Shown here: in pieces, positions 48,691 to 60,956 of the stretch | How the letters are laid out: each line of letters starts with the position of its first letter | Numbering within the stretch: position 1 is the first letter of the stretch | Source: Nageia nagi | Taxonomy: Eukaryota; Pinophyta | Direction: 5' to 3' | DNA length: 64,000 nucleotides | Assembly (NCBI GenBank): GCA_050084985.1 | Contig: JBITNC010000001.1 | Span: forward strand, 112,282,001 to 112,346,000 | Position numbers and translations under genes: made by a program | Notes under the pieces: model-generated | What the model saw: the letters and a program-made list of their open reading frames with translations, nothing else | Told to the model about the DNA's origin: nothing | Database searches by the model: none

Positions 48691-50170
48691 ATCAAGAATG
48701 TTGCTAGGCTTACCATTCTCAAGGAGATTTTGGATAATTTATGGGATAAGTAAAGGAATAGTTTTATCGGATGCTTCATTTCACTAATGTCATAGTTAGA
48801 TCATATTCATCACTAAATTAGTAAACATTGCAAAGTATCTCGATAAGTTGATATGGTTGCTTTACCTCATGAATTTTTAGTCTTTATTTGCATAAATGCA
48901 TAAGACATGAACAAGATTATGAAGTTGGGCCCTTCATTTCTAGCTCAAAAGGTGCCACTTTTAAAATTTTATCACACTAGTTTCTATCTTGAGAAGGATA
49001 ACATTTATGTTGTTCTTGTATGGTTCAATTTACCTAATTTACCATCATGTTATTTGGATATGAGTATGATCATTCAAATTACTAATATAGTAGGATTATT
49101 GTTCTCAATTTTAAAAAATTCACTATAACTAAGAATAGAATGAAGGAAGCTGAGTTTTATGTTAACACTTAAATTACAAAGGATTTAAGGTAAAATATCT
49201 ATGTTGAGGAGGATGATGGAGAAACTTGAGAACAAGAAATAGTTTATGAATATATGCCTATTAGTTATAACATATGTAGAAAATTTGATTATTATGTCAA
49301 GTAATGTTTAGATAAGAAGGAGAAAGAGAATATGGAAGTCCCTAAGTCATAAAAGCATGAAATACCCATTTACAAAGGAATCAATGATTCTAGAGAAATG
49401 ATTAATTTGAGGCAAAGACAAGTGGAGGAAATTTTAGAAGTTTGACCACTTATGAAACTAGGAAACTATTTCATTCTTTGAATCCAAAGGAAGGTATTAA
49501 AATAGCTAAAATTATAGAGTAAGAGAGTTTCCATTGGAAATTATGAATAAAATAACAATAATTAGTGATGAGAAAATGGAGGAAGCCAAAAGTAGGAAGT
49601 GACAAAGAAGTGAAGTAGAAAAATACAAAAAATAAGGAGATAGATCATGAAGAGGTGATGAAGAAATAGGAAAATATCAACAAATGGAGGTTGATGATGG
49701 AAAGACACCTCCCTAAGGAAGAAATTTTGATAATACAATGAGAAAGGCATAAGATATAGGAAAAGGACATATGGGGAGGATGTCAAATTATGATTAAAGG
49801 ATATATAATATAATTGATAATATTACCAATAAGACATAATGCACTCTAGAATAGAGTAGTTGTTGTAAGGTCCCATATGGTATGTAATGATTATTTTTAG
49901 TTAGAATATATGAGGATGTAATACCCAAAATAGGTAGAGGATCATCAAGTACATATAAAGGGAAGTTTGTATAGATTTGCTATTTATATAGGAGATAAAG
50001 ATGAAGAAGGATAAGGTGGTAGAAATGGAAAAGAAAGTTTAAAGGAGAGTATATTTTTTCTAGGTAGATAAGATTCCCTATCAAGGGATCTATTTGGATT
50101 ATGAAACCCAACTACTATAAAAGGTACTCCCTATCCAAATACATCTATTAGATATCTTCATTCATATAGT
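48691..50170 (+). pseudogene. DUF4283/zinc-knuckle ORF relic (LINE ORF1-like), copy 3, with tail
   Basis: The best-preserved copy of block X. From 48,907 the frame reads LGPSFLAQKVPLLKF, then NIYVVLVWFNLPNLPS, a clear DUF4283 C-terminal signature. At about 49,240-49,320 comes YEYMPISYNICRKFDYYVK, a decayed zinc knuckle. A Lys/Glu-rich tail (49,446-50,090) and the first ~80 bp of block Y follow. Nothing resembling an endonuclease or RT follows. It is cut at 50,171 by a TIR-element fragment. Confidence 0.72.
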
Positions 50171-50171
50171 A

Positions 50172-50323
50172 GGGTAAGTGCAAGAAGAGGCATCCATGAA
50201 ATGGCCAAAAAGTGGATTTATTTTCCTTGATTTTTAGGTTTGGTCATAATTGATCTCAACTTTTGAAGCCCTTAGAGTTGGAATCTTGAAAAATGCCACT
50301 AGGATAAAAATGTCACTAAGAAA
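50172..50323. mobile_element. TIR/MITE-like element, copy 3, one end only
   Basis: Starts GGGTAAGTGCAAGAAGA and continues with the family's subterminal phrase GATTTTTAGGTTTGGTCATA and GATCTCAA. It ends after about 150 bp, where block D begins in mid-block. The other end is deleted together with the A gene and half of D, so the fragment sits at a large deletion junction. Confidence 0.7.
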
Positions 50324-51765
50324 ATAATTGATGACCTTTTTTCTTAGATCTACATATTTGACAATAAATAATACTATTATGCGATTTTGTTGTTAATATT
50401 AGATATTTTTCCAAACATACAACATAAGTTTCCATACTTATAACTTTAATTAACATCAATTGAAAGCTATTTCTAGTAACATAATAGTCTTGTTCAGAAA
50501 AGCATAGGTTTTATGTGTGGGAGGGAACTTCAAATAAAGATCTTTGTAATGGTGTTTGAGTAGAAAAAAATTGGAGGATAGTTGCATAGGTGGCATCAAG
50601 AATAATTTTTACTTTTTTATTTGTCTCCTTGGAATGATACCACTATTGTTCCTACAATAATATATATGTTACGAATGGCTTTACTGGAGCCATCTATCTC
50701 TTTTCCATAGGATTTCTAGATCCATAACATGAATGTACAAGAACTTTTGAAATTCTTTGCAATGTTTAAGATATGTTTTGTACAAAACATATTGTATATG
50801 GGAAACACAATACATGATTTTAACATCTTTAATTTAATGAAATATATTAATAACTTATGCTCGCTAGTAAGCAAGGAAAACTTCATGAACAACATGACAG
50901 GTACTTTCAATTTAAATAGTTAGAGAAAAATATCATACATTTTAAAAGTAATCACTCATTCTCACACTAAAGATATTTATCACATTAAATGTATATAATT
51001 AAAATTTATGATGATAAATTTAATCATTTACGAAGTCTAATATATTTACAAAATAAAAGATGATAAATTTGATTGAATGTTTGAAATATACCATAAGAGA
51101 TAATAAAAGGTAAAAAATAACTAATAAATATAATTTTAGCTAAGGGATGCCATGCATTAAAAATATAAATAAAGTAAAAATTAAATTAAAAATTAAAAAT
51201 TATTTACATAAAATATGAAAAATTATGATATGGTATGAGTAGATTAGATGAAAATTCTAAGTGAATTTGACATAAAAAATTACCTTTACACATTAAATAT
51301 ACCCTTGCCTATTACCACTCAAATAAAAATTATATTCCCTCTTTCCTCAAAACAAAATGATGCTTTTGCTCCCCACCCAAAAAATACTATTTTAACTTGT
51401 CATGTACTATCGATGTGCCTTTGTACCCTTTCAAGCTCTCCTAAGCACTAAGGGATGTGAAGAATAAGAGATCTAATTCCCCTTTACCCAACACATTTGT
51501 GTTGGGTTCTTTCAAAACCATTGCTATCGATTGTCTCACTATCAAAAATAAAATTAATTTTGATATTCAAAAGCTTACTACTATCTCTTAAATTTGAATT
51601 ATTATTCATGCCAAGAAGATTTAAAATAATATCTCATATCCTTCACATTTATTTTATTATATGAATTATCCTTTTCATGTAATATCTCCTTTCTTTTAGC
51701 TTATGTTTTTCCTTGCCATGTATAGGAGAACTAGCCATAATCACTTGTCAAGGAAGCTACATAAT
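50324..51765. repeat. Block D, copy 4 (right 60 percent)
   Basis: This matches 6,040-7,435 and 39,000-40,430, starting at AATTGATGACCTTTTTTCTT. It leads into the 3' end of relic B4 and is non-coding. Confidence 0.8.
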
Positions 51766-52441
51766 CTACACATATGCGTATCTCTTAATGAAAGTGGTCT
51801 TTTCTTCTTCAAAATTTTGCCTGTCTATTAGGTATTTGCTTAAATTGGGAAAATGTGAAAGGCCTATAATGTTGTGCATTCTTGTTGTTAACCAATTCAG
51901 GAGGTGCTCAAATATCTTTCCCATTTGGAAGATAAATAAATAACCTAGCAATATGATATCCTTCCACCCATTGTGTACAACTCAATGCTCCATGCTACAC
52001 TACCTTCTACTACTCCATGCCTGCACTTATCGAAGATTGCATTAATTTGTCACTATAAAACATTAGACAAATAATTACCTTACAAGACTAACCAATGTTG
52101 ATAAGGAAAGAGTTCAATAATGGCTTAATGTTCAACCAAGTGCCTTCCTTGTGATCTAATCTAGAGGCCACCCTTGTTATCTTGGTAAAGGATAGTAGTT
52201 CTCGATATCCAAATCAAGGCTTGTGAGAATAATTTTGGTGATCTTATGTACAAGATCTTTCTAGAAAAGCATACACATTTTAGTAGTTTTGCTAGAATGG
52301 GATAGAAACAATGAATTATATTTAAATTGTAAGATTAAAAAATGTATATAAGCATAGCAAGAAAACATACTAGAAAAATGGATTTCATTCTTATGGCCAT
52401 ATTTTACTAGACATTTGAAGGACTGAATTAGAATGACGTGA
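51766..52441 (-). pseudogene. Dioxygenase relic B4
   Basis: Exon 3 ends at its natural stop, 51766. It keeps LGYLFIFQMGKIFEHLLNW, then FPNLSKYLIDRQNFEEEK and TFIKRYAYV, with frameshifts. The B-specific TAG is at 52000-52002, upstream of CSMEH-stop, so the distal His is still visible. Exon 2 lies at about 52,080-52,290. Exon 1 is cut at 52441, inside the segment after the shared deletion, and is fused to the start of another block D. The ATG, block U and everything up to the next D are missing. The copia target in exon 3 is empty. Confidence 0.82.
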
Positions 52442-53411
52442 ATCTAAATGTATTGGGTTAGATGAATAATTAAATAATTATATATCTTGTTATTAGAATA
52501 AATGAAAAATATATGTGAACACATATTTGAAGTTAGATTCAAAGGCAAATTCCTTTTGTATTCTTTTTAATCTTATGGATAATTAGGTGTTGTACTATAG
52601 AAACATTGATGGGATTAATAAATAAAGTAATAAATATAAAAATCATTTCATATGAAAATATTACATCTTAATTTCATTTCATTAAATAGTTTTTACATAT
52701 AAAAATTCAATTTACTAATTTACAAATAAAAGATATTACCATCCAATTCAACAATTCAATTTATTGATAAAAATAATGAAGTGTTGTTATTTTAATGTCA
52801 TGTGCTTTATCAATAAGTATTAAAATAAATTTTAATAAATATTTATCTAAAATATTATGAGCATTTTAAATATATATTGATTATGATCAAGAATATATAA
52901 GTTACATGATGAGAAATATTTTATACACAATTAAAATCACCATCAAATCCAATAACTCAATTTCAATTCATAAAATTAAATAGGTGTTATCAATTTTTTT
53001 TCATTTGCTTTAGTGATAAACATTGAAATAAATTTGACTAAATATTTATGTAAAATATTATGAAATTTCAAAATATGTATTGATTATTATGAAGAATATA
53101 TAACATACATAACAAGAAATAATTTTTACTTATAAAATTCATATTACCATCCAATCCAACAATTTAATTTATTCATAAATTAAAACCCGTAATTTTTTCT
53201 TTTATATAACTCTAAACTAAAATAGTTTTGAATTATAAAAAATTGAATTAAATAAAGTAAGTTAAATGTATTAAGAATGTATCATGTATAATATTTTTGA
53301 CAGGCATGAATACAAGATCTTAGAGTATTTATTTGATTGGAATATTATAAGACACTTATTTTTAGTCTTTGATATTTATGAACCAATGTTGTAGGAATAT
53401 ATTTTTTTATT
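52442..53411. repeat. Block D, copy 5, left part
   Basis: This matches 4,977-5,920 and 37,915-38,886, starting at TATTGGGTTAGATGAATAAT. It is split by a LINE; the right part continues at 59,279. Confidence 0.82.
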
Positions 53412-53559
53412 CCATTTTTTTAGAACCAATGGATAAATTTGATATTAATCAAAAAAGAAATTTTATTTTTCAAAGGACCTTGAATGCCTTTTACAAAAAA
53501 TAATAGAGAGTTGAACCTATTTTTTTCTATCATACACAAATAAAGTGAAGTAGGTTTAT

Positions 53560-56500
53560 GTCAAGTATAAACCTTGCACTAAAAAAATATAGCATAAGGT
53601 AATTATCATTGCATCATAATAGTATAAGTGTTGGTCCATCAATTGATCAAAAGAGAGTAAAATTATGTATTGTGTATAGCCTAGATTTATCTTCTTATCG
53701 AATACCAATGCCCTTGGATCACTCAACTCTATTAAAACTAATGCCCCTCCCATTCTACTCTACTTTGGTACTGTGCTATTGGTAGAGTGGTGGTACTCAA
53801 GGTCATCATTATTATGAAATATGGCATGAGATCATTGTCTTTTCATTTTTATGAATATGTACTCTCCATTGGTTATCCTTCTCAAAATGTGGACATCACA
53901 CCTATTAAGGGGCCCTTCCACCTTGACTCCATCACCCTCACCATTTTGAGATTTTTTAATCAATTGGTCTTAAAAAATATTTAAATCTTGATAGTACTTC
54001 CTTATCCTCAAAGTACACCATCATATTTTCTACAAATCTAAGAGTAGTAATTTTTAAGACTTTTTGTGCTTCATTTTATTTGTTTGCAAACACTTTACTA
54101 TTTCTTTGCTTCCATATTTTCCACCACATATGCCCAATAAACATTATCTAGCATTTATAGTACCCTTTAGTTTTTTCCCAAGGTGCCTATTGTTCTATGT
54201 ATTATTTAGCATCCCTTGGTAATGTCCATTATATCTTCATTTTTTACATATCATACCCCAAATATTTGTTGTATACACATAATGCAAGAAAATGTGATTT
54301 ATACTCTCTTCTCTCTTTTACACACTACACATCTGTTAACCATACTGAAACCCTTCATTGTTAATAGTCTTTTCTTAGCAACAAACCAAAGAAAGAAGGC
54401 AACCCTGGGTGTTAAATTTGCTTTCCAAATATTCTTCCATATTTTGGTCCTCTTTCTCTCTCTATAGATGTTGCTTAGAGCTATGAATACCTCTTTAACC
54501 CTATATTATCCATCAAGCCTCAATTTCTATATTAGTTTCCCTTCTTGAATATTGAGATTGATATTAAAATATTTTATTTCCTCTTATAATTGCTTTAGTT
54601 ATTTTGCTATTCTACCTCTAATTAGCTTATGAATCTACCAACTAAATGTATCCTTCTTAAAGTACTTATCAAATATGTTCCCATGATATTTCAAAGCCCA
54701 CTTAGTGCCTTATTTATAATCATTTATTTAATTAGTGGTTCCTCTTTAGGCCATGCATCTTCACATATATATACTTGTTCACCATTTCATGGGTGCCATC
54801 TAGTAGCTTCTGAATCTAGGACCTTACCGCTCTTATACCATTAAAAAAAGGTGAGCCATATGATGGATTCTGAATTCTCAATATGTAATTTTGGCCCATC
54901 ATATATTTCTCCTTACAAGTATGAACCCACTCCTTCACTTCATTTGGAGCTATCTTCCAAACTAGTTTTCCACTCAAAGCTTGACCCACTTGCTTCATTT
55001 TTCTCAACCCAAATCCTCCTTAGTCTTTTTTCATGCAAATAAAATTCCAACTTGCCAATGTGATTTTCATATTTTTCAAATTTTCTAACCACAAGAATTT
55101 ATTGTAAATTTTATCTATCTTATCACTAATAGTTATAGGCAATTTAAAAGACATTTCACTAAAAATAGGTATGCTTTAAGAACAAATTTGATGAGGACAA
55201 GTTTACGTGCATAGCTCATACATTTTTCCTTCCATCTTGTGTGTTTATTTTAGATTTTTTGAACTAACACATCCCAATATTGAAATTTGATTCTTTCAAC
55301 AAAAAGTGACATTTCTAGATATTTGGTTGGTAACTCATCAATTTTACACCCCCATATCTTAGTAATGCTATTCTTACTAGCTTCCAAATAGTTTAAAAAG
55401 TAAATCTTAGTCTTTTATAATTTTTTTTGGTGTGAAGCTTTTTCATACATATATAGAGCCTTATTAAATTGAATTGTCTCCCTAATTTTATGTTTATCAA
55501 CATAGATAGTATCATTCATAAATTGATGGTGAGTTGTGGCCTTACAAAAAGGGGATGGAATAGCCCCTTTCAAATTTTGAGTGTCCCTATATTGTTTCAA
55601 TATCCTCCCCAATGCCTCAAACATTTTAATGAACAAATAGGGGTATATTAGGTCTGAATATATAAGCCCTCTTTGGTAGTTAAAATAACCTTTACTTCTG
55701 CATTGATTGTAGTAGAAAATATAGATGAAGGTATACACTCTATAATGTAATTTATTGAAGTTTCTCCAAACTCAAATTTAGCTAAAACCAAATTCAAAAT
55801 ACCCAAAATCATCCTATCATAGGCCTTTTCTATATCCAACTTTACCCCATAGTCAAAGTTTTATTGTTATGCATTGAATTAAGGACCTTGTGGATCTAAA
55901 TAATTCCATTCATGATTTGACTGCATTTGATGAATCCATTTTACTCTATAGATATGATTTGATACATTAGTGCTTTTAGACTTTTTGCCATTATTTTTGT
56001 GATGATTTTATATATTATATTGTAAAAACTAATTAGTTTGTACTATTTGAACTCCTTTGCTTCTTGTGTCTTAGGGATGAGGGTTAAGAATATGTTATTC
56101 CATTATTTTAGTAATTTTTTTTTTTTACATAATTCTTTGATAGCATACCACACATCCTTCAATATAATTTTCTAATTTTTTTAGAAAAACTTAGCTGGAA
56201 ACCCATGCAATCCACCAGCTTTGTTAGCTTCCATTAGAAAAATTACCTATTTTATTTCTTCTATATTTTACTATTGTAGTGCTTTGTTTTGCTGATCTAT
56301 TAAAATTTTTGGTATATTTTCACTAATTTTTCCTTTGGCTATAGGGTTGTTTCTTTGATCCACTATCATCAGGTCTTTGCAGAATCCCTCTGGTTCTTGT
56401 TTAGTTTCCTTTTATTCTAAAGTTGAAACATATTATAATATTTTAAACTTATTAATTTGTTTTAATTTCTCTTTCTTATAAAGGTGATTCTAAAGAATTT

Positions 56501-57640
56501 TGTATTTTTATCTCCTTCCTTAAAGCAAGCCACTCTAGATTTTTATCTCCATAGTTGTTCCTTCAAAGAGACAATATTATAGAATTCTTCTAGACATTAC
56601 TTTTCTTCCTTATCTAGCTCACTTGTCCTTCCTATACTTAGTATTTTATTCATAATTTTTTGTAATTTTTCTTTCCTCTAAATCTTCCTAAAATACACAT
56701 TTTTAAACACTTTTTGGTTTTAGATTTTCAAATTTCTTTTGACTTCATCTAGTTTATTGACTAACTTATACATGGTTGTTCCCTAAATATTTAACTTTCA
56801 CCATTCTATAAGCTTGTCCTTGAAGTCTAGATGTGACATCCATATATTTTCAAACCTAAAGGTGGATTTTTTCTTTACTATTTTTTCTATTTTAAGCTCT
56901 ATTGATCTGTGAAGATATTCTTGTTAGAGAATTTATAATAGCATTAGAGTAATTATCTAGCCATTCATGGGTAACAATTATTCTATCTAATCTTCTTTGT
57001 AAAAAACCCACCTCAATCTATCTATTGGACCAAGTATATCTACTCCCTTTTAAATTGAGATCAATCAAAGCTTTGTCATTAAGAAAATTTTTGAATTCTT
57101 CCATATGAGTGGTCATATTGAGTTTGCCTCCATATTTATTCTCTATATTCAATGTAGTATTAAATCTTATCCTATAGGCTAAGGCATATTTGGAAACATT
57201 TTCTTACGTTTTGATAGGAATTATCATAACTATCTTATCTTCATTAGAAGGTTGGGAGCAAAAATGATAGATATAATGAAACTATAGTTTGAGGACTTAC
57301 ATGTGATTTTTATAGATAAACATCTATTAGAGGGGCATTGTATCCTTTCTACATCAATTTTCATAGGATACCATAAGATACAAAGTCCACCTACTTTTCC
57401 TTCTACTATGATAGCTTCATATTTGGCTTCTCTCCATATTTTTTTTTCTATTTTTTGAATCTTATGTTGTTTCATTTTGGTTTTTTGTCTTAGTAACATG
57501 TTTGGTTTACTCTCTCTCCTTAAGTCTCTAACAATATTTTATTTTTTAGGTAGATTACATCTTTTGATATTATAGCATATGATGTTCATCTTCTTCTTTT
57601 AACACCACTCTAATCATAAGTATTTCTCCCATTTTCTTTT
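53560..57640 (-). pseudogene. LINE ORF2: endonuclease, reverse transcriptase, zf-RVT
   Basis: The endonuclease starts at about 57,600: MLLRQKTKMKQHKIQKIEKK, where the catalytic Glu of QETK is Lys. It continues GGLCILWYPMKIDVERIQC and SNYSFIISIIFAPN. The RT shows NKAGGLHGFPAKFF (56,215), MDIEKAYDRM (55,839), RGLIYSDLIYPYLFIKMFEA (~55,680) and FMNDTIYVDK (~55,520), the FADD box with one Asp lost. A linker GQALSGKLVWKIA lies at 54,980. The zinc-binding zf-RVT (CKREESINHIFLHY) is near 54,310. It encodes the nicking and copying enzymes for target-primed reverse transcription but is interrupted by many stops. A possible C-terminal domain near 53,700 is not identified. Confidence 0.85.
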
Positions 57641-58089
57641 CTTGTCATTAGGTATGGTCCTATTTTTCTAGCTTTTCCTAGATTTGCTATGATCCTTCTT
57701 AACATAGCTTATTTTGTAATTTACATTAGGGTTTTGGGTATTCCTTTTTTATTGTTATTTTTTTCCCTTTCAACTCATTTTTATTTTCCAAATCCTTATT
57801 TTCTATATCCTCCTCTTCTTCATCATCTTGTATTTGATCCTCCTCTTCTTCATAATCCTTATTTTTCTTCTCCTTGGCATCTTCTTTATTTTCTTCATAG
57901 ATTTTCTTTGATTCTTATCCTTCATGATTTGTTATTTGTGTGACTACATTTGTATTACCCATCAACTCATCCATTTCTTGTATCACATATTCCTCATTTG
58001 TTGGCTTTTGGAATTGAGTTTCTTCTATTTAAGAAGTTATTGTACCTTCTTTCTCTATTATATTATGCAACACCTTAAAATAATCCCCT

Positions 58090-59110
58090 TTTAAGGGTGA
58101 ATCATCCTTGTGTGGTTCTTTTTATCCTTATTCTCCAAAATAGGAGCTATTTTGTTTTGTATATTTAACTTTGTGACCTCTTCATTTTCATCTTGTCTAG
58201 ATGTTTTGGTTGATTATTTATTTACTTCCTTATTCTTTCCTTTTTCTTGGTCAGTTGGTTAGTTTCATCCTCTTGTTGGTTTCCACATTCCCCCCATTTT
58301 ACGATTAGGTATATAATAGTGGTTATAGATTGGTCATAGCCCTTATTGATCTTGTTACATGTTTCTCCTTGGATAATCTTTTTCTATATTTCCATATCTA
58401 TTACACCTAACATAGATTGTTAGAGGTATATCGAATGATATCTCCTAGATGTATTTTCCTCTTTTATTTTTTAGATATATATATTCATCCTCATAGGCTT
58501 TGAAATGTTTATATTGGCACATAATCTTGTCATCTAATAAGCTTATCCAAATCTTGTATTCTTGTCCATATGCATATCATCAACCATTGTTGAGGCAATA
58601 CCAGCAATTATTTCTTCAAACTAGAAGTTGGGAGTGAGGTTTGGTAGTGATATCCACATCGGGAGTTCTGTAAAAGATTCCTTTTGAGGATCTAATCCAT
58701 CATACCATTCCTTTAGATGTAGTCCATTTTTCTCAAACCCCTAAGACCCTTTTTCCACTACCTAGTGGAGATCTTCCTCTAGGTTGAAATTAAACATTAA
58801 GAAATATTTTAGAAGTGTTACTATTTCCACCTCCCCTTTGAGTTTCCATTCTATTTTTGGCCATCTCCTTATATTTTCAAGTATTGGCCTTATTCCCATG
58901 AACTATCCAATAATCATACCTTTTTTGGTTTCTAGCATCTTATCGTACACAACATCTGAGATAATTATTCTAGACATACCTTTATCAAAGTCTACCTTCT
59001 GCACCATGATTAACATGCCCAGTTGGATTCCATTTCATAAAATCTTTTGAAGTTCTTAGTAAAATGGACCCCCCATTAGGTAGGTCCATTTTGTACTAAA
59101 ATAAATCACA
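58090..59110 (-). pseudogene. LINE ORF1: DUF4283 and zinc knuckle
   Basis: Minus-strand frames read IRRWPKIEWKLKGEVEIVTL, LKYFLMFNFNLEEDLH, then GFEKNGLHLKEWYDGLDPQK, ELPMWISLPNLTPNF and EEIIAGIASTMVDD. This is the DUF4283 domain (about 58,960-58,580). It is followed by a knuckle VRCNRYGNIEKDYP (~58,400), with one Cys changed, and a Lys/Glu-rich tail (58,270-57,760). Such proteins coat the element's RNA. Compared with block X, this ORF1 is a different, more conserved subfamily. Confidence 0.82.
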
Positions 59111-59278
59111 TGCAATGTTAGAGATATATGTAAAGCATCCTATCTTACTATGTCCACCTCTCTATAAAACCTTCTATGATTGTTGTTATGCCCTAGCCAT
59201 CTACAACACCTAGTTGTTGCAATTTTTGATCAAATCCTTGCTTACCTACTGAAGTTTTTTATCATGTTCTAATTATAG

Positions 59279-59600
59279 AAAAATATTTATTATTATAAAA
59301 TTATATTTTATCATAAATAAAAAAAATAGCATTTCATATAATTTTTGTTGACCACCCCTTCCATAAAAAATATGTAGGATAAAACTAAATTTTTCTATCA
59401 ACATTTATTTTGAAGTACTCTACTTGTTCCCATGGATCCATGTTTATCCAAGCAAAGAATTATTGACCTTTTTCTCAAATCTGCATCTTTGACAAGAAAT
59501 AAGACCATTATGAAATTTTATTCTAAATCTTAGATAGTTTTCCAAACATATAGCATATATTTCCATATTTCGAAGTTTATCCAACTTCAATTGGAAAAGG
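59279..59600. repeat. Block D, copy 5, right part
   Basis: Continues block D after the LINE (phrases AAATTATATTTTATCATAAA and TGACCACCCCTTCCA), with a ~55-bp insert near 59,400. Homology stops at about 59,600 (TATCCAACTTCAATTGG). Confidence 0.78.
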
Positions 59601-59943
59601 GAAAATTTTAAGGGGCAAATTGGCAAATAAAGGCTATAATTTCAAATTTTAAATTTTTGATTTGGCTAGTATAGCCCATGGTTTGTCCAGCCTTAGAGTT
59701 AAAATTTTATAAAAATATTTATATTCTTTACCCATGTAGTAGACCATTCAATAGGATTTCAAATATATTAGTCCTTTTTCCTAAACTTAATTTAGATTAT
59801 TCACCTTGAAATTATAAAAAGATCCCACCTAAATAGCCACTTATAGGATAGCATATATATACATATCAAACTCCTCCATCTAGATGATACCACACCATCG
59901 AACCATGACATCAAAACTATTTTTCCTCCATAATTAGATCAAA
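59601..59943. other. Unassigned stretch left of the minisatellite
   Basis: It has no partner elsewhere in the window and no coding frame. It may be one arm of an insertion that also carries the minisatellite and extends to about 60,445, since B5 resumes abruptly in exon 2. Confidence 0.4.
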
Positions 59944-60216
59944 AGCATTTTCTCTGCAATAAGGTTGAATGTATTTCCTATGCTACTGGGTTGGAAGCAT
60001 TTCCTCTACTATTGGGTCAGAAGCATATTCTCTACTGTTGAATTAGGAGCATTTCCTCTATAGTTAGGTAGGGAACATTTCCCCTACAATTGAGTAGGGA
60101 GCATTACTTTTGTAGTTAGGTAGGAAGCACTTTCTTTCTAGCTAATTAGGGAGCATTTCCTGTACAGCCAAGTAAGGAGCATTTCTTCTATAGCTAGGTC
60201 AAGAGAATTTTTCTGC
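59944..60216. repeat. 26-bp minisatellite, about 10.5 copies
   Basis: Imperfect tandem units of 26 bp built on AGCATTTCCTCTAC followed by a variable AGTTAGGTAGGG-like half. Six or more successive units keep the exact 26-bp spacing (for example from 60,025 to 60,205). The units differ at several positions each. The array lies about 230 bp from relic B5. No other array of this sequence is present in the window. Confidence 0.9.
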
Positions 60217-60449
60217 ATACAATATTCATTTTTTAAGAAAAAAGGATCATGTAGTAACTCATTCAAAAAGGTTTTTCATGATATTTCCAATTATGTATCA
60301 TTTTTCTCCACTAGATATTAATAGAAAAAGTTATGGGTAATGGTGTATGATTTGAAGATTGAAAAATATATCATCCACTTTCAAAAATCAATAACTTTTG
60401 TAGAGACATCTAATAGGCAAAATGATATACCATTAGAAATTTCAAGAGA
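60217..60449. other. Unassigned stretch right of the minisatellite
   Basis: No recognised feature. The phrase TTTTTCTCCACTAG occurs, with no open frame. It ends where exon 2 of relic B5 begins. Confidence 0.4.
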
Positions 60450-60755
60450 GTAATTCTTGATATCCAAATCAAGGTTTTTGAGAATGATTTTGGTGATCAG
60501 TCATATGATAACTTTTGAGAAAAGCATGTACATTTTAATAATTTTGCTTGAATGGGATAGTAACAATGAATTAGTTTTAAGCTTGTAAGATTAAAATATA
60601 TATATAAGCATAGGAAGATAAAATACTAAACAAATGGATTCCCTTCTTGCAACTATATTTTATGAGACATTTGAAGGAATGAATCAAAATGATGTGGTTC
60701 AAGGGAGATCAACTTATGGACCAAAAATAGGGAAAGTCAACATAAAGAAAGGTAT
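60450..60755 (-). pseudogene. Dioxygenase relic B5 (exon 1 and part of exon 2)
   Basis: This matches B2 at 30,850-31,177. Exon 1 begins where ATG should be (ATA at 60753-60755), runs a short way, and shows the B-family deletion, here enlarged by loss of the CCTCTCCCGG-like phrase. It then reaches the segment before the first intron (phrase AATGGATTCCCTTCTTGC). Exon 2 is cut at 60,450 by the minisatellite-bearing stretch; exon 3 is absent. It is non-functional and the most damaged B copy. Confidence 0.75.
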
Positions 60756-60956
60756 GGTGGAGGATAGTTTGTAGGCAGGTGAAATTTGTTGTCTAGGATA
60801 CCATCTTAAAATATTCTAATTACAACAAATGAAATGGTATGATTTTCAAGTTGAGTTCTCTTTTATAGGATTTTAGGGCAAGCTAACATGCATGCTCATA
60901 AAAAATTCAACTATCATCTCCCAAATTTAGTTATTTCTTTCAAGAGCAACATGTCT

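Larger units (their letters stand above)
53412..59278 (-). mobile_element. LINE (non-LTR) retrotransposon, near full length, decayed
   Basis: This minus-strand insertion of about 5.87 kb lies in block D. The flanks AATATATTTTTTTATT (53,396-53,411) and AAAAATATTTATTATT (59,279-59,294) are a plausible ~16-bp target duplication of the intact site near 38,870. The A-rich tail is at the low-coordinate end. ORF1 (DUF4283, zinc knuckle) precedes ORF2 (endonuclease, RT, zf-RVT). Because the empty site exists in other D copies, this insertion came after the block was multiplied. Confidence 0.88.

Noticed and set aside
57689-57943. Hydrophobic 84-codon plus-strand frame resembling a membrane protein
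   Set aside because: It is the antisense of the Lys/Glu-rich linker of the LINE ORF1, so the Leu/Phe richness is an artefact of strand.
59944-60216. CRISPR-like array
   Set aside because: The units are contiguous 26-bp tandem repeats without unique spacers, and the genome is a plant's.
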